Origin: Candidatus Obscuribacter phosphatis
Lineage (GTDB): Bacteria; Cyanobacteriota; Vampirovibrionia; Obscuribacterales; Obscuribacteraceae
Reading direction: 5' to 3'
Assembly (NCBI GenBank): GCA_001899315.1
Contig: MOYA01000001.1
Location: forward strand, 2,434,529 to 2,498,528
Length of the DNA: 64,000 nt
The notes beneath the pieces are model-generated. The model searched no databases. It was not told the DNA's origin and saw nothing but the letters and a program-made list of their open reading frames with translations. Shown piece by piece: positions 60,625-64,000 of the stretch (the first letter of the stretch is position 1; the number at the start of each line of letters is the position of its first letter). The translations under genes and the position numbers were made by a program.

Positions 60625-61317
60625 ATGACAAAAGAGCCTGAAACCGTAATCAAACTAAGCGAGATTGTCAGAACTTACAATCTCTCGGCCGAACCGGTTT
60701 ATGCCCTGCGCGGCGTCTCACTCGAAATCAAGCAGGGCGAATACGTGGCAATCATGGGCACATCGGGCTCAGGCAAATCGACTCTCATGAATATAATCGG
60801 CTGCTTAGACAAACCAACTTCAGGCACTTACACTTTAGACGGTCAAGACATCACAACCAGAAGCGACGACGAATTGGCAGCCATTCGCAATCGCACAATC
60901 GGTTTTGTCTTTCAACAATTCAATTTATTGCATAGTATGACCGCGCTGCAAAATGTCATGCTCCCTCTTGTTTATGCAAAGGTCCCGAAAGTAAATCGCA
61001 AGGTCAAAGCAGAACTTGCGCTAAGTGAACTCGGCTTGAGCAGCCGCATGGAACACAAACCAAACGAACTATCCGGCGGACAACAACAGCGCGTAGCCAT
61101 AGCCCGAGCCATCGTCAATAGTCCGCGCATTCTCTTGGCAGACGAACCAACCGGTGCACTAGACAGCAACACCGCCCGCGAAATAATGGGTCTCTTCAAT
61201 AGACTGATGGAAGAAGGAATGACTGTCATCATCGTAACCCACGATCCCGAAACAGCATCACATGCCAAACGAGTTATAAAAGTAAAGGACGGTCTCATTC
61301 AGGAAGATACATTATGA
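60625..61317 (+). CDS. ABC transporter ATPase, LolD/MacB type
   Basis: 230 residues from ATG at 60625; the frame is open to 60508, inside the permease gene, but only the shorter start gives the normal family length. Walker A is MGTSGSGKSTLMNIIGCLD near residue 48, the Q loop is FVFQQFNLL, the signature is LSGGQQQRVAIARAI near residue 149, and Walker B is ILLADEPTGALD near residue 170. It powers the permease encoded 10 bp upstream. Its last four bases overlap the start of the next gene (ATGA), so that exported protein probably belongs to the same pump. Confidence 0.95.
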   Translation: MTKEPETVIKLSEIVRTYNLSAEPVYALRGVSLEIKQGEYVAIMGTSGSGKSTLMNIIGCLDKPTSGTYTLDGQDITTRSDDELAAIRNRTIGFVFQQFNLLHSMTALQNVMLPLVYAKVPKVNRKVKAELALSELGLSSRMEHKPNELSGGQQQRVAIARAIVNSPRILLADEPTGALDSNTAREIMGLFNRLMEEGMTVIIVTHDPETASHAKRVIKVKDGLIQEDTL

Positions 61318-62048
61318 TGGCGAAGCGTAGAGCCAAACGAAAAGACAGCTGCAGCTTCTTCAAAGCCAGTCAAATAGCGATACCGCTATTGGTGCTAGCC
61401 TTGTCGTTTTATAGAGCGCTTCCGGCTCATTCGCAAGAAAGAGAAGACCCTCTTTCCAGCACTATTCTGGCGCCCGAGAAGAACAAGCTGGACGCCCCCT
61501 TAAAAGAGGGAGAGTTACTCGGAGAAGCAATTTCATCCGAGGACGGCAAGTCAATTACCGTATCGTTTCAGAGCTACTCAGAAAGAGCTTTGTTTGTCGA
61601 CGGTGACAACGCCCGCCTCATTGCTCAGTTTGAAAAGAATCAAACTAAAAGAGTGCGCCAGTCCTCGAAAGCCACACACACTGACGACAACCTGCCCAAG
61701 CAGCTAAACGACATCATCTCGGCACCTGCCAAAGTCAATATTCCAGGCGATAGTGCTTTTGTACTGAGCTCAATCGCAACCATCGGCGCAGGACCTCTGT
61801 CTTTCGACTTAAACAAGTCAAAAAAATCACCAGCACATCTGTATTACGGTAAAGACCAAGCAAGACGAGAATTGGCCGGACTTATATTCGGAAACCGAAT
61901 AATCTTTCCAGGAGAAAGAAGTGCTGGAAAGATATTCCTAAAGAGCAAGACCGATAGCGATGCGACACTGAAGCCTAGCATTATTTTTCAAATCAAAAGT
62001 TATCCTGATCAAAAGGCAATCGGCACAATCGCCTTACCAATTAAGTAA
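61314..62048 (+). CDS. Exported protein linked to the ABC efflux operon
   Basis: 244 residues. The start overlaps the ATPase stop. A Lys/Arg-rich n-region and hydrophobic core (IAIPLLVLALSFYRALPA) make a signal peptide with cleavage near AHSQ. The mature part is beta-rich and polar, with DGKSITVSFQSYSERALFVD near residue 80 and RELAGLIFGNRIIFPGERSA near residue 185. No family is recognised. Being last in the TolC-adaptor-permease-ATPase cluster, it may be an accessory or substrate-binding component; that is inference. Confidence 0.68.
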   Translation: MMAKRRAKRKDSCSFFKASQIAIPLLVLALSFYRALPAHSQEREDPLSSTILAPEKNKLDAPLKEGELLGEAISSEDGKSITVSFQSYSERALFVDGDNARLIAQFEKNQTKRVRQSSKATHTDDNLPKQLNDIISAPAKVNIPGDSAFVLSSIATIGAGPLSFDLNKSKKSPAHLYYGKDQARRELAGLIFGNRIIFPGERSAGKIFLKSKTDSDATLKPSIIFQIKSYPDQKAIGTIALPIK

Positions 62049-62129
62049 GACTGCAAGCCAAAATCAGACAATGGTTATGTACGAAAATTTCTATCTAAAA
62101 GACTAAAGATCAAGCGAAGATACTCAATC

Positions 62130-62690
62130 CTAAGACTTCCACTTGATGTTGCAACCAAGACTCGGTTTCTGGTCTTCCATACAAGGATGACCGCTCATAG
62201 TTGCTTCAATTGCTTCTTTCAGATCCTTGCCGGTCACCGGTATGTCTAGAGAAGGTCTACTATCATCGAACTGCCCTCTGTAGGTCAGCCTGAGATTCGA
62301 GTCAAACAGGAAAAAATCTGGAGTACAGGCTGCATCATAGCTCCTAGCTACTGATTGCTCACCGTCAAAGCAAATCGGAAATTTGTATCCCTGTTCATGG
62401 GCAAATTCTTTCAGAGACTGCGGAGAATCCATCGGGTAAGCAACTGCATCGTTACTTGAAATACCAATCACTGCAAGCCCTCGCGGCATATACTCACTCG
62501 CGAGTCGTCCAAGTTCCTCTTGTAGGTGCTTAACGAAAGGACAGTGCCTACAAAAAAATATTAGGAGAATGGCTTTCTGACCAATAAAACCACTCATTGA
62601 AACTTCAGCGCCGGTAACTACGTCCATGAGGGTGAAGTCTGGAGCTAAAGAACCGATAGCCATTGTCATAGTGGAATATGTTCTTGCCAT
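62130..62690 (-). CDS. Thioredoxin-fold redoxin (AhpC/TSA-like)
   Basis: 186 residues, no signal peptide. The redoxin domain opens IGSLAPDFTLMDVVTGAEVS and has LLIFFCRHCPFVKHLQEELG near residue 45, where CxxC is the likely active pair. Later GLAVIGISSNDAVAYPMDSP and RSYDAACTPDFFLFD (cis-Pro segment) follow. The RGQFDDSRP segment and the tail SLGCNIKWK match a subgroup of redoxins with this CPFV pattern. It is likely a cytosolic peroxiredoxin-like or thiol-disulfide enzyme. AAAAGG precedes the ATG. The preceding efflux cluster is convergent. Confidence 0.88.
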   Translation of the reverse strand: MARTYSTMTMAIGSLAPDFTLMDVVTGAEVSMSGFIGQKAILLIFFCRHCPFVKHLQEELGRLASEYMPRGLAVIGISSNDAVAYPMDSPQSLKEFAHEQGYKFPICFDGEQSVARSYDAACTPDFFLFDSNLRLTYRGQFDDSRPSLDIPVTGKDLKEAIEATMSGHPCMEDQKPSLGCNIKWKS

Positions 62691-62822
62691 CGTTGCTTAC
62701 CTTTTTGAGTGTTCGTGAATTAAACAAAGATAGAAAAGACTATTGTACGCGCTCGGATGCTTGACAACAGGGCTGTGGAATGTTTTTCGAAATGAATCTT
62801 TGGGCTGTAGATTGATTCTTCA

Positions 62823-62860
62823 AAGATCGCAAGAATTTCCCGGGAAATTCTTGCGATCTT
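62823..62860. repeat. 38-bp perfect palindrome
   Basis: AAGATCGCAAGAATTTCCC (62823-62841) is followed with no spacer by its exact reverse complement (62842-62860). It lies in the 294-bp gap between the redoxin and DUF6088-like genes. No T run follows on either strand, so a terminator role is doubtful. An operator, a remnant of a mobile palindrome or a cruciform site are alternatives. Confidence 0.9.
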
Positions 62861-62984
62861 CCTAAACAAGATTGAGGAAACGTTTAATCTGAATTTTGGT
62901 CAGCCAAATTGAACTTTTTCCGAGCAGATCACGTCTTACATAGTAGGAGCCCATATCACATCCAACCGTAATGGAGAGATGCTA

Positions 62985-63767
62985 ATGCGCAGGAAACAAA
63001 AACCTATAAAGGACACAAAGAGTGATACACTCGCCCTCATTTACGTAAAGCGCTACATCGCAAGTGCGCCATACAATTATATTTTCACGACAAGAGAACT
63101 ACTACAGCTGATCAAGCTCCGCGCCACTCTAGACTCATTTCTAAGCAGACAGGCAAAAGCTGGATATCTAGAGCGGCTTACTTGGGGTGTCTACAGAAAA
63201 CATGATCCTCGAAACAAACCTGTTCCAGAAGAAAGGCTCGCGGCAATAAAGCGCAAGGCCTTCGCCGGCGATATGGCAACTACAAATCAAACAAGAACCG
63301 AACAAGTACAAGAGAAGTCCTTGTTTAGAAGAAAAGCCGGAGTCCTACCGGGGAGACATACTCGCTTTCTCTGCAGAGGCGTAAAGTGTGGATTCAAGGC
63401 AGAGCAGATAATCTTCGATGCCCAGCAAGGAATAGGTTATTTGAGAGAAGCTAGGGTCAACTTCAAGGCAGTGGGAAATCGTAAGATTGCGCTAGGTGAA
63501 ACAGAGGTAGGTAGAGCATTTAGAGAACTCTGGCTTTTGGGAAAGGCGTACGCATCGAAGAAAGTTGTTGAAGGAATCTACCAAAAACTCACCAGAGAAC
63601 AACGTTTGTTCCTGCCAAATCTAAAGAGGTTTCTGCCTCAATGGATAAGCGACAAGCTACCAGATCTTCCGACCGAGGCTATCATGACTATTCTGGAGAT
63701 ACCAAAACTAAAGAAAAGAAACGAAATCAAGAATTATAGAAAACCAGGACGACGGAGAGTCTACTAA
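62985..63767 (+). CDS. DUF6088/AbiEi-like winged-helix protein
   Basis: 260 residues from ATG at 62985, with GGAGAG six bases upstream (ATG at 62979 abuts the site). The N-terminal part resembles type IV antitoxin or DUF6088 winged helices: TTRELLQLIKLRATLDSFLS, then KAGYLERLTWGVYRKHDP near residue 60. The middle has FDAQQGIGYLREARVNFKAV and a Cys pair (FLCRGVKCGF). The C-terminus is very basic (RKPGRRRVY). Homologous modules repress toxin genes, but no nucleotidyltransferase toxin is adjacent in the window. Base use is more AT-rich than neighbours, which hints at transfer. Its stop overlaps the convergent panE end by 4 bp. Confidence 0.62.
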   Translation: MRRKQKPIKDTKSDTLALIYVKRYIASAPYNYIFTTRELLQLIKLRATLDSFLSRQAKAGYLERLTWGVYRKHDPRNKPVPEERLAAIKRKAFAGDMATTNQTRTEQVQEKSLFRRKAGVLPGRHTRFLCRGVKCGFKAEQIIFDAQQGIGYLREARVNFKAVGNRKIALGETEVGRAFRELWLLGKAYASKKVVEGIYQKLTREQRLFLPNLKRFLPQWISDKLPDLPTEAIMTILEIPKLKKRNEIKNYRKPGRRRVY

Positions 63768-64000
63768 TTTGGTGAACCTTGCACAAAGGGCGAAAGAATA
63801 GCTGAAAGAATCTTGCAAGCTGGCACCGCTAGCGGCGGTTTTGCTGCGGCAGCCATATCGACCACAGCGCCTGCTAGCCAGGGTAGCTCCAGTCGATTGC
63901 CCATGCGCAGGTCATATTCCATAGAAGCTGTGACATCTGGTGAAAGACTATCAAGGTATTGCATGAGGTCCTCGACAATATTCTCTGGCAAAGTGATGCC
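63764..64000 (-). CDS. panE: 2-dehydropantoate 2-reductase, C-terminal part (5' end outside window)
   Basis: 79 residues are visible, and the frame is open through base 64000, so the gene continues to the right. The C-terminal helical domain of ketopantoate reductase is recognisable: TASMEYDLRMGNRLELPWLA, then GAVVDMAAAAKPPLAVPACK. These match the usual S-S-M...D...G...E...NGAVV and P pattern, although the usual Asn before GAVV is Ala (LAGAVV). The family reduces ketopantoate with NADPH in pantothenate (CoA) synthesis, but many members act on other 2-oxo acids. A TTG at 63991 is an internal Leu, not the start. Confidence 0.72.
   Translation of the reverse strand, partial: GITLPENIVEDLMQYLDSLSPDVTASMEYDLRMGNRLELPWLAGAVVDMAAAAKPPLAVPACKILSAILSPFVQGSPN

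Overview
The window looks like chromosome from a non-photosynthetic, diderm, moderately GC-rich bacterium. There are many TTG and GTG starts with good ribosome sites, and many genes for exported proteins. A TolC efflux set and a TonB-type domain indicate an outer membrane. The mix of exported KatG, class I Hcp, a group 3b-like NAD(P) hydrogenase, DUF1501/DUF1800 proteins and many short tandem duplications would suit a Vampirovibrionia (Melainabacteria, Obscuribacter-like) genome. That placement is an impression from gene content, not a search result. No tRNA, rRNA, CRISPR array, insertion sequence or prophage was recognised.

Layout. 1-12.5 kb: end of a 30-residue-repeat protein; a flavodoxin-fold quinone reductase behind two large palindromes; a hexose-6-phosphate mutarotase-like epimerase; a T4 Rnl1-like RNA ligase; an S41 protease; a Fur/PerR-type regulator next to an exported catalase-peroxidase; a class A beta-lactamase-like protein; an IPT/TIG protein and membrane proteins. 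12.6-25 kb: mainly exported proteins of unknown function, a DUF1254/DUF1214 protein, a CoA-binding protein, a UvrA2-like ABC protein and an SGNH-like protein. 25.2-32.7 kb (minus strand): class I hybrid cluster protein, NCS1 permease, Nudix hydrolase, and two fusion genes: NAD synthetase joined to a 2-oxoglutarate/Fe(II) oxygenase, and a eukaryote-like NMN adenylyltransferase joined to a phosphoribosyltransferase-like domain. These four genes after hcp look like a NAD-centred pathway and are the most unusual part of the window.

32.9-42.6 kb: a universal stress protein divergent from a P2-type cation ATPase with an altered TM6 site, then a tightly packed minus-strand operon: two universal stress proteins, four subunits of a cytoplasmic [NiFe] hydrogenase (beta, gamma, delta, alpha) and a CoA-transferase. 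This suggests fermentative or redox-balancing H2 metabolism coupled to CoA ester turnover under low-oxygen stress. 42.8-50.5 kb: TonB-C protein, DEAD-box helicase, ADP-ribosylglycohydrolase-like protein, TPR-SUKH protein, and a DUF1501/DUF1800/membrane-protein operon. 50.6-55.8 kb: DUF3142 protein with a large exported helical protein, a repeat-tailed protein and an LpqC-type esterase. 55.9-62.0 kb: TolC, periplasmic adaptor, MacB-like permease, ATPase and an exported protein. The right end has a redoxin, a 38-bp perfect palindrome, an AbiEi/DUF6088-like protein and the 3' part of panE.

A recurring feature is short direct tandem duplication (9-18 bp units) in or beside gene ends, and one small exported-protein gene is interrupted by a single amber codon. 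Starts were chosen from ribosome-site spacing and signal-peptide shape. Several differ from the longest open frame, and each such choice is stated.
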